DNA of 64,000 nt from Prunus persica (GCF_000346465.2 NC_034014.1:10290505-10354504), one strand, 5' to 3'. Numbered from the stretch's first letter, positions 1 to 13,400 are shown. The notes: a model not told the origin generated them from the sequence alone. Program-made: numbers and translations.

Positions 1-99
1 ATATATATCATTCTAGATCTAGAGTTTAGATTTTAAGATTGATTTTCTCCAAGAATGGTTTCTTGAGAAAATTGATCCTTTCTTAAATCTACATTTCAT

Positions 100-700
100 C
101 AATGCATTTGTTTGAGTAGTGTTGTGCTACTGGTGCCATGAGATGATTGAGCTGAAGGATAAAGCTTCCATTGTCATGATAGACTAGCTGCAAGCAACGT
201 TGTTGAGAAGAAGAAGATAGCTTGGAGAGGTATAGCTGCTCCTTTATAGAACTAAGAAACTTGAGATGTATCTGTTGATCTTTGTAACTATTTCTTCTTG
301 TTAGTGGATTGCCAAGTCAGAGTGATGACCCCCAGTTTTTCCTAGGGGAGGGTTTTTGGGTAAACATTTTTGCTGTGTTGTTCTTGCTGTTATGATTAGT
401 CATACTATACATGTTGTTGCTGAAATGCTGATGAGTGATTCTCACACACCTATTACTCTAGTTGTTGCTAGCACAAAGGATGCCTAGATTGACGAGTCCT
501 TCTGAGTGCCTAGGTTGTCACGTAGTCTTTTTCTAAATCTGCGAGGGGTATGACATTTGTGATTAAATTTGTATGTTTGGTTGTTATGCGTTCTTAGGTC
601 TGTGACTTGGGATTGGCTAGTCACACATTGGTTAGGAATATTTTGTTGTCTGATTCGTGCATGTTTGATCTGTCCATTGGGGTTTTAGTTTACCCCCTTC
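100..700 (+). repeat. LTR-like fragment, copy 1 (flank of ankyrin-PGG copy 1)
   Basis: The block contains the string CCCCCAGTTTTTCC followed by GGGTAAAC near 330-370, and a region around 470-530 reading TGCCTAGATTGACGAGTCC. The same block recurs at about 41383-41955 and 56837-57390, and in a diverged form at 16240-17130. A reverse-strand relative of the CCCCAGTTTTTCCC part lies near 13507-13560. At 16240-17480 the block sits next to Copia RNase H coding sequence, which suggests it is an LTR or leader piece of a Copia family. No complete LTR boundaries or TSD are visible. The copy next to gene 1 and the copy next to gene 3 continue into homologous gene 3' flanks, so this piece was already present when the gene unit duplicated. 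Confidence 0.55.
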
Positions 701-1022
701 ACCTAAGTACTTGCAGAGAATCAAGATAAATAATGAATTTGAAGATTTGGTGTTGACGCACTTTCCTTCTTCGTTAGTATTTATAAGGTTGAATTTCTAC
801 ATTAGGACTAAGAAATACAACTCAATCAAGAGCTTAGTTGGTTATAGTATCGTTGATTTTTCGATTGATGATTTCATTTCGTACACACAAAACTTAAGCG
901 GCATGCATTTGTTGATGATCACTATTATTTTATTACAAAACTAAGCTAGAATATACAACATATACATGATTGTGGAGGCAAGGTTTCAGTTAGAGCGTTC
1001 ACATTAATGAGGCCGTGACTTT

Positions 1023-4000
1023 CTATTGGATCATATGTTTTCTTGGCTGAAATATAAGACTGGAACAATATGTCGACAAGAACATATCGGACAAGAGTGG
1101 ATATTGCAAAAAAAGGAACAAGACCACTGGAACAAATGCAAATATAAATATAAAATCCGAGACGAAACCTAATCCGTAGTGACAAGATAAATAGAAGGCT
1201 GTGCTGAAGGCTATCATCATGGATGTCATGGAGATGAAGAGTGATGCGAGTCCTACCATTAACTTCAACGGTAAGGATTTGAGAAAATCGTTTTCTGCAT
1301 ACCGCGAGGTGAGGATGTACAAGAACATCAGCATGGAAGTTGAAGAGGAAAAGAGGGCTACTCCATCTGATATTGCAAAAATTAGAAATGCTGTCTCTTT
1401 TACGAAATTTGGTGCTCCTGTTTTATCAGCTATGCCGCCTGGTATGCTAAATGCAGCCGAAAACACGACAGTGGCAATAATGGTTGCGACAAGAATGCAC
1501 GATTTTGCAGTGTTCTTCATCCATGATTCTCCCTTATGCAATAACCCCTTATGTTCACTGGTGAATAGTTCTCTCGGTGTTTTGCCTTTCTTATTTTTCA
1601 TCTCTGTAGAGAGAGGTTGCACAATCTTTTTAACTTCCTGCACATGGAAATATTAATGCATATAAATGCATATTCATTAAAACTATGCACTAAATTATGA
1701 ACCCATGTAATTTGAGTCACACCATATGAATGTGTTACGATCATACATTGGCAACATTATTAAGTATCTTATAAGAACAAATGCAACAACAGTAGAGATT
1801 GCAAGGATAGAAGCAGAAGTACCTCAAACCATACTAACTCTCGCTGCATTTGAAGAGCTGCTCCTGACACAAGATTGAGTTGATTTTGCAGCCAGATGTA
1901 ATATGTTGTTATCCTCATCATCACTCATTGACGTTATGAAGTCCTTGATAAAGCCTATCTCATACACTAGATTGAAGATACATGCATGACGATGCAAAAC
2001 TGCGACATGGATTATACTCCGTTTGTTTTCGTCGAGTTCCCAGAATAAATCAGGATAAGCGCTTAAAAGTGCAGCCAGGAATTCGAAATTTCCTAATCTT
2101 GTAGCGTCAAATAGTAGTTGTGAAGGATATTTTATCAAGCTCATGACCACTTGGTCGTCAAGTTTTAAGATTTCTTTCCAAAGCTGTTGAACTAGTTGAA
2201 GGGCTTTGGTTTGCTTAGAGTTTCCCTTGTATGCAAACTTCCAAACTGAAAGTCAGAACAACAAAATCCCAAGGTCAAGTATATATGCATAATAATCTCA
2301 GATAGTTACAATAACTTATTAATTCAGGTGTAAAGTTTTATGTTATATACGATCAGGGGTTCTTTTTCTTCAATAGCAAGGGTTTGGATCCCATTCCGGA
2401 TGGGGGTTAGTAATAAAAACCCTAAGCAATAGCTTTCTCTTGTCATGCCGCTTCTAAGTACTCTCTCTCTCTCTCTTTCTCTCTTAGCAATAGCTCTCTG
2501 CATTTTACTTAGTAATTTGCACATGACAAAATAATAGTGATCATATCACACAAAATAAGTGCTTACTTCCACTTAATTAGGTAATTATTACTACATATAT
2601 ATGTCCATATATTATAATTTTCTATTAATTAACTCACATGTATTGGTGATTCTACTCCACAATCCTGAACTTTGGTTAGCAAATTCTGAAGGCCTTCGAG
2701 CCAAGACATCCAAGGCTGTTTCATTTGCCCCATTACGAACCGTAGCTAATGTTGTATAATTTCCTAACATCTTCATGGCTAAATCTGCATAATTTACAGA
2801 GTAACATAAGAAGGATGTAAACTTTGAAAATTCAGCCAGTGTGAAGTAATTTAATAATTAATTACTTGTGTGTGCCATTAGTTTTCTCTAGGAAACAAAG
2901 ATAATTATAAAAACAAAAGCATGAAATGTTTCGTATACCTACCGTAGAGACCTGTATCGACACAAGTAAAAAACAGTGCATTGCGGTCCCCTTCGTCAAA
3001 TATTTCATGAGTTCTAGGGTACAGGTACTCCGCCATTTCAGACTGTCCCAACAAAGCAGCCATATATATTGGTGTCATTCCTTCACCCCCCGGATTGTTG
3101 GCAAAAATATATTTTTTTGTATCATAATCTCAGCAATTTCTACCGTTCCAGTTGCAGCGGCAAAACTCAATGCAGTATTTTTTTTATTGTCTTGCAGTGC
3201 CAAGTCTTCTGCATCCATCATTTGGACCAGTTCCTTCACAAAGTGAACATGTCTTGCTCCTGCTGCAATGTGAAGGGCAGTTTCCCATCCCTTTGTTATG
3301 CTAGCAGTTAAAAGTTCTCATCCTCACTGAGATGCTTTTAGCAGTTTTCCAATCGCCTCTTAGAGCAGCTTTATGGAGGGGCACACATAACCTAAGATAC
3401 TTTTCTCTTGCTTCTCCTGTGTGTAGAATTTAAAGATGAAGAAATGTTGGCACGTGTAATTAATTTGTTGAGTACCATGCTGATCACAAAGAAGATCACA
3501 AAGTCAAAAACTCAAAAATTCTGTTTGGGACCTAGCTTTGAAAACTTCAACTCAAAAATAACTCAAAACACCCAAATACTTGAAAACAGAACAAATATGA
3601 TTTTTTAGAATTGTTTTTTTTCTTTCTAAAATGTGTTTTCGAGTTGCATACAAACAAGTTTTTGAATTTAAATACATGGATTTTAGAACTCCTTGTTTTT
3701 AAAGTTTTTGGGTTCCCTATTGAATAGGATACCAAACAAGTTTTTGAATCATAAAAAATGGATTTGAGAACTCCTTGTTTTAAAGAAAAATCAAAGTTTT
3801 GAGTTCTCTACTTGAATAGGATACCAAACGCCCTCTAAATTTCTAGCTTGTTATGGTCGATTAATATTGTCTACACCACAGACTCTAACAAGATTCAAAT
3901 ATACAGCATGTTGTTCTCAAATCTGAAGCCTTTACATTTAACAAAATATGCTATTATCTTGGTGAAGATGGAGAGATGTTCAAATTATAAAATACTATTG

Positions 4001-4373
4001 TAATATTCCTAATAATGGTTGTGGGAGAATTCTCTCCTTACTATGTGTTGTGGGATGTTTTCCTTAATATGGGTCGCGTAATATATCATAATTTTTTTAG
4101 TAGACTAAGTTTGGTGGTTAAAACATCTTCTTTTGATATAAATAGTTTTATTTTTTATACAAGCGATATTGAGGATGAGTAATCCAACACAACCTCGGGT
4201 TATCAGGTGCATAGACAAAGGCTTTTAACTTTATTAACCACAAATACATGACATAGTTGCATTATGGTAATTTTAGAAAATGTATGGCCAAATTCGTAAC
4301 AATAATATGTCATGCAATACACAAAAATCTTATTTATCATAAAAGAAGGGACTACCAATAATGGTGTGTATGG

Positions 4374-4426
<53 letters not shown>

Positions 4427-4627
4427 TTATGTACCATTGTTTTCCTCTAGTAGATAGAGTGAAGGTGTCTTAGGTTGAGGCAAATTGGTTATGTGGATCA
4501 CATGATGTGGTGGAGACTGAATGCCTAGTCCTGTTGTTGAAGGGCCAGCCATTAATCGGATTTCAGCTGCTGGTACATGTTGTGCTTGTGGGCTAGACAT
4601 GCTTACCAAATTAATCTGTGTAGCCAT
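1023..4627 (-). pseudogene. Ankyrin-repeat/PGG-domain membrane protein, copy 1 (decayed)
   Basis: This is a five-exon gene on the minus strand, modelled on the intact copy at 57691-61173. Exons are 4627-4435 (ATG at 4627), 3416-2943, 2784-2638, 2245-1823 and 1637-1023, all with GT/AG borders. The first exon begins MATQINLVSMSSPQAQH. The last exon encodes the PGG domain (FSIPGG) and four predicted membrane segments and is fully open. The second exon has three 1-nt deletions relative to copy 3 (near 3333, 3314 and 3092). The fourth exon lacks 14 nt near 1890, between two attttg repeats, so translation shifts and stops before the PGG exon. Family members (ACD6/ITN1-like) are membrane proteins used in defence and stress signalling. 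This copy could at most yield a truncated ankyrin protein. The exon model is strong; loss of function is inferred from the frame breaks. Confidence 0.85.
4381..4424. repeat. (GA)n microsatellite
   Basis: An uninterrupted GA dinucleotide run lies in the first coding intron of copy 1, directly beyond the exon 1 donor. The equivalent position in copy 3 (60927-60973) carries the same repeat, so it predates the duplication. Confidence 0.98.
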
Positions 4628-5255
4628 ACGCACGCGTGCACCTGCACAAAATAAATAAATAAATAAATAATAAAAACTCAAATTAGTAGGTTGTTATTTT
4701 GTATTAGTTTATCTAATCAGCAGTGTATTCAGTCAGTTCTCATCTAAGTGATTATATTTTAACTAGTAATTTCTTTGATAATTATTACATAACCGACCCT
4801 AATTAACAAAAGATGTGGTCCAGTGAGTGGATCCCACATGACTTGCATGCTACACATACAGAAGAGCTTAATTATTCTTGAATTATTTGAATTAAATAAA
4901 GAGTAATTAATAAAATGGAGTCAAAATATGCTTTTGTTTTCTCCATCCATTTTAGTCGCTCCTCTTCTTCTTCTTCTATTTCGCTTTACACAGGGGAGGG
5001 AGGATCAATAAAAACAAATACAGATAATGGAAGTGAAAAAGCAAAAGAGCATGAATCATGTCCGTACAAATAATTAATAAAAAAAAGAAGAAGAAAAGAT
5101 CTTCCACGTCGATCATTTTTTTTCAAATAGAGTAAAATTTGCATGATTGAAACTGTTTAACGCTAATTAAGCTTCGAATTTGGATATCCAGACCCAAGAA
5201 AGAAAGAAAAAAAAAAAACAGGAAAACAAAAAACTTGAAGAATATGCATGCAAAC

Positions 5256-5565
5256 AAGAGCGGATCTATGGAGCTAACCGGGCTTTAGTCCAGTGCTGGT
5301 TTTGTACTTTAATTTTTATTGTAAAATAAAATCCATTAAAATTAAATTTTAGCCTACTTATCTTTTAGAATTCAATCTATCCTAGCCACCCAAATTCGAT
5401 TTTATTTTCTTTTACCCACTGAAATTCTACCATATTTTCTATATATATATAAAAAAAATATAATCCTACCATATAATATTAATTAGCCAAAAAATTCCTG
5501 GTTATAAAAGATCTCTCAAAAAATAAATAAAAATTTAGCCACTCCTAAAAAAATTCCTGGTCCGC
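5256..5565. mobile_element. MITE-like insertion in 5'UTR intron of copy 1
   Basis: Copy 3 reads straight through atgcatgcaaactttcac, whereas copy 1 has 310 extra bases flanked by the 9-bp direct repeat catgcaaac (5247-5255 and 5566-5574). The insert starts AAGAGCGGATC and ends GGTCCGC, so the termini share an inverted GCGGAYC core. The 9-bp TSD fits a Mutator-like MITE, though the terminal inverted repeat is short. It is absent from copy 3, so it inserted after the duplication. Confidence 0.75.
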
Positions 5566-5718
5566 CATGCAAACTTTCACACTATAGGTCAAAATTTGGC
5601 CCATATAACAAGAATCGATATGAAATTTGTCAACAGACCATCAAACAGTAAGTGTGGGAGTTTTGAGAGACAGATCAAAAACTAATTAACAGGAGGATTG
5701 GATAAGTAGGTTACTTAC

Positions 5719-5758
5719 AAGACCAATATTTATGGGAAGCAGCCGCCAGCACCACCCT

Positions 5759-5809
<51 letters not shown>

Positions 5810-5864
5810 ACTCTTGTCTAGTTAAATATAGCATGGATGGTAGACACTTGAAGGTTATATATAG
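5719..5864 (-). promoter_or_regulatory. Promoter TATA box and 5'UTR exon of copy 1
   Basis: On the minus strand a TATATATAA box lies at 5855-5864. A transcription start near 5825 is inferred from spacing. The 5'UTR exon then includes a 45-bp CT/GA run (5762-5808) and ends at 5719 with the donor GTAAGT. The matching acceptor TGCAG lies just before 4641, so the 5'UTR intron is 4642-5718. Copy 3 has the same arrangement (TATA at 62915-62924, donor after 62796). Confidence 0.6.
5762..5808. repeat. (GA)n microsatellite in the 5'UTR exon
   Basis: The GA run reads as a pyrimidine (CT) tract in the transcript's 5'UTR. A shorter GA run occupies the same place in copy 3 (about 62840-62866). GAGA tracts at plant promoters can bind BPC proteins; here that is inference only. 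Confidence 0.95.
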
Positions 5865-6399
5865 CTAGGAAGGAAGCGTTTCGAAAGTCTTGAAGCCAAA
5901 CAGAACTACTCTCTCTAGCTTTGCTTAGTGGGAAACTTGAAGACATTAAGATAAAGTTTCAACTCTCAACGGGGAAAATATTCTCTCTAGACTTGGTACG
6001 TGGCTGGCTATAGTTTCAACTTTCACTCCAAATACATTATATAATTAGTGTTTTGTTTTATGTTTTTTTAAAGGGTAAAAAATTGTCGAAAATATAAAGT
6101 TACCCGGGGGGCGTGGAAAAGTAGTGCTCTTGAACGGCTTTACTAGTCGAGTGGCCTCCGTACTCTCATTTCAGGTGGAAGAAGAAGACGCTCACTCACC
6201 ACCACCACCTAATATTTAACAAAGAGGAAATGATATTATATTGTCGGTGGTGAGGCAAGAGTCAAAAGACACTTGACCAAAGCTGATTATAATTGAAGGG
6301 AAACTTGCAGGAAACTTCCCCAAAAGACATGTCAATTTGGAGCTAAGTGATATATAGGTCCCCACACGTGAAGGCAAAACCCACGCATAGACAATCACA

Positions 6400-6897
6400 A
6401 TTGTATAAATATGGTAATTTTCACTTTCATACAGTAAAATTTATTAACTTTGTGTATGTAACTGAAATGAAAAAAAGTAAATGTATCGAATTTTAAAAAT
6501 TGGTAAATTTTATCGTAATAAAATGAAAATTACTCTAATAAATACATAGCAAAAGGCAAAAATATAGATATATGTATATATGGGTTTCCCAATCTCTAAG
6601 GAGGCCACACTCACAGCCACCTCTAAAAGAAGACAATCTACCGAAAAGAAACGATGAATATTGGGAAAAAAATAAATAAATTTAGATTTTAGCCACACAA
6701 AAATTTCACTTTTGGAAAAAGCCAAAGCTTTTTTCAAAAAAGATAGAAAAATCTCTCAACTTTCAAACTAAAGACTCGCAAATGTAAAGGATTCCTTAGG
6801 AAATCCAAAAATAAATAAGGGCAATTTTATCCATTTTGGCTTCTTTTAAAAAATTTCTCTCTCCTTTGGCCTTTTCTAAAGTCTCTCAAAAAAATAA

Positions 6898-6952
<55 letters not shown>

Positions 6953-7254
6953 AAGTGGTGTTAAGATTTCAGAGGGACAGACCCTTGGCCCACCACTAAC
7001 AAAATCGATATTGTCCCTACCTTAACCAACAACTGTTTAGCAGGTGTAAGGTTTTATACAAAAAGCTCGATTTTATTACGAGTGGAACCATTTCTTATAT
7101 AAGACTTTCTATTTTGTTAAGTTTCCAATGTGAAACTCGTATATTCTTCAACAAGTGAAAGTCTTGACTGCGACGATCATATGGTGATTCTTCTTCTTCC
7201 GGTTGGTGCAAAAAATTTGACAGAATATTTGTTTGCATATATATATATATATAT
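6400..7254. other. AT-rich intergenic sequence with (GA)n at 6901-6949
   Basis: Homology with the other ankyrin-PGG units fades at about 6400. Beyond it I see no gene, only AT-rich sequence and a 48-bp GA microsatellite at 6901-6949. A short stretch near 6630-6655 (gaaaagaaacgatg) resembles copy 2's upstream flank near 39050. Confidence 0.6.
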
Positions 7255-7438
7255 ACAGTGCCGATCTCTTGGACCACAGGAGTCCAAGAGATTGTGGTCA
7301 CCCACCGTTGGATATTAATCCAATGGTTCAAAAAAGTTTTTTAAAAGGAGTGCAAGAGTGAGTGAACCGTTGAATTTACATCCAATAGTGAGTAACCATA
7401 AATCTCTTGGACCATGTAGTCCAAGAGATCAGGACTGT
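7255..7438. mobile_element. Small MITE with self-palindromic ends, in (TA)n
   Basis: The element begins ACAGTGCCGATCTCTTGG and ends, in inverted form, CCAAGAGATCAGGACTGT. Each terminal repeat contains its own small palindrome (ATCTCTTGGAC...GTCCAAGAGAT), so each end can form a hairpin and both ends can pair with each other. It is embedded in a TA microsatellite, so a TA target duplication is likely but cannot be proved. It has no coding capacity, and I cannot assign a superfamily. Confidence 0.7.
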
Positions 7439-7974
7439 ATATATATATATATATGTCCTATTGTAAATGTTAATTGGTTTGTGAATTTATTATTTTAATG
7501 TTAAAATTCTTTTTTGAAAAAGATAAAGGAGTTTAGCTACATTCGGGAAATCTGTGGAAATTTTGAATATAAAACATTGTTTCTACCTCGTCCAAGAGAC
7601 ATAATGGCTCACTTGGGTGGAGTATGGGTGGGCCCCATTGTTTAAGAGGCCACACACTAGGTAGGCAGTGGAAAAAATCATATCTGAACACATTTGTCTT
7701 TTTATTAAATCGCAATATATGAGTTGATTCACAATTTTATTGAAAAGTTGTGCTAATCAAACCACAACGATCCCTACTTAAGACCACAATTACAACCTGT
7801 GTCTCATTTGCGGTAAAAGTGTAGCTTTTGCTAGTTACGGCAATGCATTGAACATAGGCTAAAATTGAAGTTTTCTAGTAATAATATTTAAATAAGGGTG
7901 TTTTCTTTTAAGGTCAATAAAAACTTTAACAATGTGGAAGATAAGAACCCTTATAAACATACATATATATATAT

Positions 7975-10122
7975 GGATTCCGTGCTTCTGCATTTAGTAT
8001 TTATGTATTTACATACATTTAAGATAATGTTAATCATTAGATTAATCTAATGAACTTTAATAAGTCCACATCGTCATAATTGTATTAAACAAAAAATAAC
8101 CATTTGCGCCTTATTATATTTATCCAATAACTCTGAAAAAAAAATGAAAAAAAAAATATCCTAGCAAGCAACAACCATCTTCCCCGTAGGAAAAGAAACA
8201 TCTAGCCTGACCCAGCCTCCAACCCCCATTGCCATCCACGGCAGTCGCCCCTCACTCTCTTTTCCTCACACACACACCTTTTTTTTTTTTTTTTTTTTAC
8301 TAGGTTCTATAGTTGACAAGTACATATAAGATTTTCATATACAGTATTTGTGGCCAATTAATGTTCAATTATGAATTTGCATATTTAATTGCAGTATTAT
8401 GTCAAAAAGATCCGAATTTCATAAAATCTCTTCCTAGGCCTTGTTGAGAGTTAGTAATCCCAAATCGAGAGAGGGAGAGAGAGAGAGAGAGGCAGCAACC
8501 CTTCACTTTTTCTTCCTATAAATAATACCCAATTTTAATAAGTAAAAACTCATGACTATGATCCAACTCATTAAGTTACCTTATTAAGCTCAATTTCTGA
8601 TTTATTATAATTTTTTGATTGCCAAAATACCCCTATTTATATTTCAACGTGTAATGAGGTGGTGTTTTAATTTGTGGTTCTCTAATTTATTGTGGTGATT
8701 TCCTCTAAAAATTTTGTCTGCAATTAATTATCCACTTTATTATTAAAATTCATCAATACAGTCAACAATATGTTGGCCAAAAAAGGCAGTTTTCCTTATT
8801 GCCTTTTTGAAATTTTGTTCCATCTTTCCCCGACAATAATCTACCTATTTTAGAACTTGGATTTCATTTAGAGTGCTGCTAAATGAACCCTAAAATAAAC
8901 TGAGTACACCCTATGATCTAAGTACACCCTAATATTTTAATTAAAATATAAAATTAACTAAGTACACCCTATAAAACTACCAAAAATACCCCTGGTACAC
9001 CCTAATATTTGTAGCATTATTTTATAGTTGATTTTCAGCTTGATTTTTTTAATAGTGTTTATAAATCTTTGACTTTTCATATGAATTCGTGCTTCTACTA
9101 AAACTGTTGACACTTTTTTTGCAATTTCAAGTTCTTGCAATCACCACCTCTTTCGTTAAAAACACAATAGGACAAGCAATCTCTTAATTAGGGTTGAATA
9201 TGGTTAGTAGGGTGTACTTACTAAAATTATATTTGTTTCACAATTTCATATATCCTTTTGGTCATTTTATATTAGGGTAAATCAGTAATTCAATATATAC
9301 TTTTATAGTATGGTGTATTCAGTTAATTTTAGGGTTCGTTTAGCAGCATTCTTCATTTATTGTACCTAGTTTTTTGGTGGATAATAATCTACCTATTAAT
9401 TTTTTTTATAAATTATTGTGTATCTATATTTTCTATAAATTATTATGTAACTATTTTTCTGTAAAAATCTACCTATTATTTTTTTTTATAAATTATTGTG
9501 TATCTCTATTTTCTATAAATTATTGTGTACCTATTTTTCTGTAAAAAAAAAATTTAGTAGAAAATATACCTATATTTTATTTAAATAATATACCTATATA
9601 TTTTTCATAGGTACATTATTGGACATGTAATTTATAGATTTTTTTTTTTTTTTTTGGTTTGCAATTTTAGGGGCTATATGTTAAGGGAATGGCAACGAAA
9701 AGAAATGGGGTGATTGATATGCTATTAATAGGAAGTATTAATTACAATTATGGCAGTTAATGAAATTCTTGAAATAAATTATAAATAAAATATAAAGTCT
9801 GGTGGCAACGATGTAAAAATATAGAAATACTATAACCTCTTATATCCTACTGGTCATTTAAATTTGAAATTGGGTTTTACACATAAATTTATAGAGTGAT
9901 GGGTATATCTCTAGGAAATAGAAAATGTGGGGACCTATATTGGACAAGCCCTATTTATTATTATTATTTATTTCAAAGTTATTGGATAGTTATGATAAGG
10001 TGCAAATGATTATTTTTGGTTTAATACAATTATGATGATGTGGAATTATTTATATTAATTAGATTAATCTAATGGTTAATATTATCTAAAATGAGTGTGC
10101 ATAGATGCTAATAACCCGATCC
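7975..10122. mobile_element. About 2.1-kb element with ~120-140 bp inverted repeat ends
   Basis: Sequence at 7975-8115 (including attagattaatctaatg and cataattgtattaaac) recurs in inverse orientation at 10000-10122 (gtttaatacaattatgatg, attagattaatctaatgg). The interior has no open frame. It holds a poly-T run near 8280, a GA tract near 8466, a hAT-like MITE (8871-9351) and a two-copy AT-rich tandem near 9380-9550. I read this as a large non-autonomous DNA element. Exact ends and TSD are not clear. Confidence 0.55.
8871..9351. mobile_element. hAT-like MITE with 8-bp TSD
   Basis: The 481-bp insert starts GAGTGCTGCTAAATGAACCC and ends with the inverted GGGTTCGTTTAGCAGCATTC. It is flanked by the perfect 8-bp direct repeat ttcattta (8863-8870 and 9352-9359). 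An 8-bp TSD with these ends fits a non-autonomous hAT element. Internally, the phrase agtacacccta is repeated near both ends in inverted orientation. It is nested inside the 7975-10122 element, so it is younger. Confidence 0.85.
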
Positions 10123-10377
10123 TGAATTATTATTTAATTATTAAATTATTCTAGCAAAAGACAATTTTACCCCGAGAATATTTTAATGGGTTTAAAAGTT
10201 GACTTTTTACTGGGGAAAGAATTTGGGGATTTTAGTATTATTGTTGTGTAGAACATGTCGAGATGAGTCCGTAGACACGCAGTAGGCTCAAATCGGAGTT
10301 GTAACGAAGAAATTATGATCTATGAAAGCCCAGTGGCATAACCGTTAATATTTCGAAGATCAGTTTTTAAAAACTCA

Positions 10378-10422
<45 letters not shown>

Positions 10423-13400
10423 CCTCCTGTGTGCAGAACCCCCCTTGCTATCACTATTCATCCGGTGGCTTTTTGAGCCACCACTGTCGCATCCGACCAC
10501 CATTCTGGATGGCACTAGTCCCAAAAGAATCGTAATCATCTCCTCTCTCCTTTTCAACCCTTCACCGCCGCAGCCGCCAGCCGCCGTAGCAAGAAATTGA
10601 GAAAAACAAGCTGGTTTTGCCCATAACTTTCAGGAGTTCGCTCAGGCGATTCCGGCTACCAATTTCTTCCACCTAGGTATGCTTTTTCATCTTCTCAATG
10701 TGTTCTAGCTGATGGTTAGGTTGATTAGGATCAATTTTTTGCGTTTTGAAACTCAAATTATGGCTTAAAGTTTCAGTCGGTTTCAGCTAGTGCTTCCTGC
10801 AAGTTCCGGTCACTTTTTGGCTATGGTCCAACAACAAAAGTTGATCCACTCATTGTTCTGATCGTGTAGGTATAGGTCTTGACCGGCAGTTTGGAGATTT
10901 TCTGATCTCCGAAATTACTATGAACAACCATGGTTGTCGGCGCATGTGGCGGCTCGTGGGCCACCCTATGGCTAGTCTTTGAGTCCTAACTAGACCCACA
11001 CGTCATCCTGAACACGATAGTATGCTGGGATTTGAATTTGGTTATCATTTGACAGTCTATCGGATATTGCATATTGGGCGTTATTTGGGTTCGATATGTT
11101 CTGACCGTTGGATCAACTCCATTTTCATATATATCTAGGCATCTCTAGGCTCATGTAGGAATTCGCAGATTGTGAATCGGAGTCCTGGATGCTCTAATTC
11201 CATGACTTAAACGTTGCGTTAAATGATAACCGTTCGATTGTGCGATTGGGAGCGATCCGACCGTTCGTTTCGGACCAAACTTGAAGGACATGTATAGTTA
11301 ACCTTGTTGAACCCGTAGGAAATCTCGGATCGAAAATCAGAGGTCGTGGCCCGGCTGTCCCGGCTGACCAAGTTTGGGCAGTTTGGCCTCTCGGTTGATT
11401 GTGGGTCTTTCGAGGTAGTTCCACCCTTCAAGAAGTACTAAAACGACCTTATAAACAAGTCTTGACTGTTATTTGAGTTATTTTGATTATGTTGAATTAT
11501 GAGATTGATTTATAGTATCTTATGGAATTCTTGGATATTATTTTGATAATTGAAGTTATGGAATAAATGAGCATGGAATACTTGATTGGGTTGTGAAGGT
11601 GAGCCGTGGGTCTCGGCTATATTTATTAGGGAATGAGTGAGCGTTTATTTTTAAGTGTACTTCGCTCTTTTAATATGGAATTTCTTGCATAAGTGAGTTT
11701 TGATTAAAAATTGATTTAATTTGGGTTAATAAGGATATGGGATCACTAAGGGTTAACATTTGTACATTATTTATTATCATTATTATTGTTATTATTATTA
11801 AAGTATATGACTAAGTGATATTGGATTATTTAAATGTAGTTAAGAATTGATTTTTTTTTTTTTGGGAAGTTGATAAAAGATTTGGAATGAATTTGTGCAA
11901 TAAGGGAAAGTTTATGATAAGTTTCGGAATATGATTTTCAAACCCACCACATGAGTAAACCCAACCCCCTCCTCCCCCCTCCCCCGATGCGGCTCAGGTT
12001 GACTTTGTATTTCCGAGGCCTACGAGGATGTGCAGCTTATGTGACACTTGGAATTGATGGAAGATTATTGGAATTGACGGAATATTATTGGTATTGACGG
12101 AATATTAGCGGAATTGACGGATCTTGAATGGGGGCACGCCTAGGTGGAGAGTATTTGAGTTTTGACATATTTTAAACTAAAATTGATGATTTTATTTTGA
12201 TACTTATTGGTGAAGGTTTTAATATATGTTTTCCAATTTATGAGACAAGGATTTAGAGTTTTCTAAGTTTTAAGGATTTTATATAGTTCACAATTATTTT
12301 CTTAAGTGATGAATTTGTTTTTACATGTGAAAGAGGGAAACATATTTTAGTTAAATTGTTGACATTGACATTAGGGTTTCACGTGGTCAATGCTATTTTA
12401 ATAAATTTTATCGTTTTCCTACTTTACAGTAATAAGTTAATTATATATATATATATTTTTTGCACATGTGAGAGGAGTAGAAGATTGTTCTGAAGTCAAT
12501 AGCCCTTGCTTGAGTTTCAGCGGATTGATTTGAATTACTTATGAAGGTTTCTCAATTTTATTTGATTAAGTTACCTATATAAGTTTACTTATAATTTATG
12601 TAGAAAGAATTACGTATGGCTTGATCCCTTAGTAAGGGTACGTAGGCAATCTAGAGTTACTAGGTGTAGTCATAAGAACAAGTGTTGAAAATTTGTTTAG
12701 TTATAAGTTATATTGGAACTTGATACCAGAAAATGTCATTAGTTAATTCAAACATTAAGAATTGAAATTATTAATTAAATGAGGATAATATGGTACATTC
12801 ACATTTTATATATTAAAAAAATTAAAAATAAAAACAAAATCAGATAATAGGTCCTAGTTTTATAGAACATAACTACCCATGTTATCTTTTCTTAATTCTA
12901 AAAAAAAAAAGAAAAAAAAAGAAGAAAACCAATGCCATGCATGTGCCAATGGACTAGTTTGGTATAAAGAGGTCTGAAACTATTTAAAGTTATTTATCTA
13001 ATGCATGTTGAACGATTGGGATTTGAAATTGAATTTGAATTGTAAATTTTTTTACAGGTGGAAAATTTATTGAGAAATGTCCGTTTTTCATGGAAAACTC
13101 TGCCGGTTTTCTGACAGAAGTTAAACCCTTAAATGTGTTTTTTGTTTTGCAGTTCAGGGCAAGAGGGGTATTCTGGATATTTATGCCCGACACCTGCCAA
13201 GTTGTAAAACAGGCCCTAGGAGCCTTTGGGGGGGGGGGGGGGGGGGTGAGTAATAATAAGTGGAAACATAAACATACACAACCATGGTGTTTAATCACTT
13301 AGCATCTACAGTGAGTAAACGGAATTGGCTGCATGAAACTGGATTGATATAGACGACACCACGTATTAATGCAAACAGAAGCCCTTGTGATTTTGGATAC

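Noticed and set aside
711..944. 77-codon plus-strand frame, conserved at 57395-57628
   Set aside because: It lies in the duplicated 3' flank of copies 1 and 3 and resembles no protein. Similarity is explained by the segmental duplication alone.
1201..1656. 151-codon plus-strand open frame over the PGG exon (and equivalents at 35838 and 57869)
   Set aside because: It is the antisense of the conserved PGG exon. Its conservation across three copies follows from the real minus-strand exon, and it has no recognisable domain.
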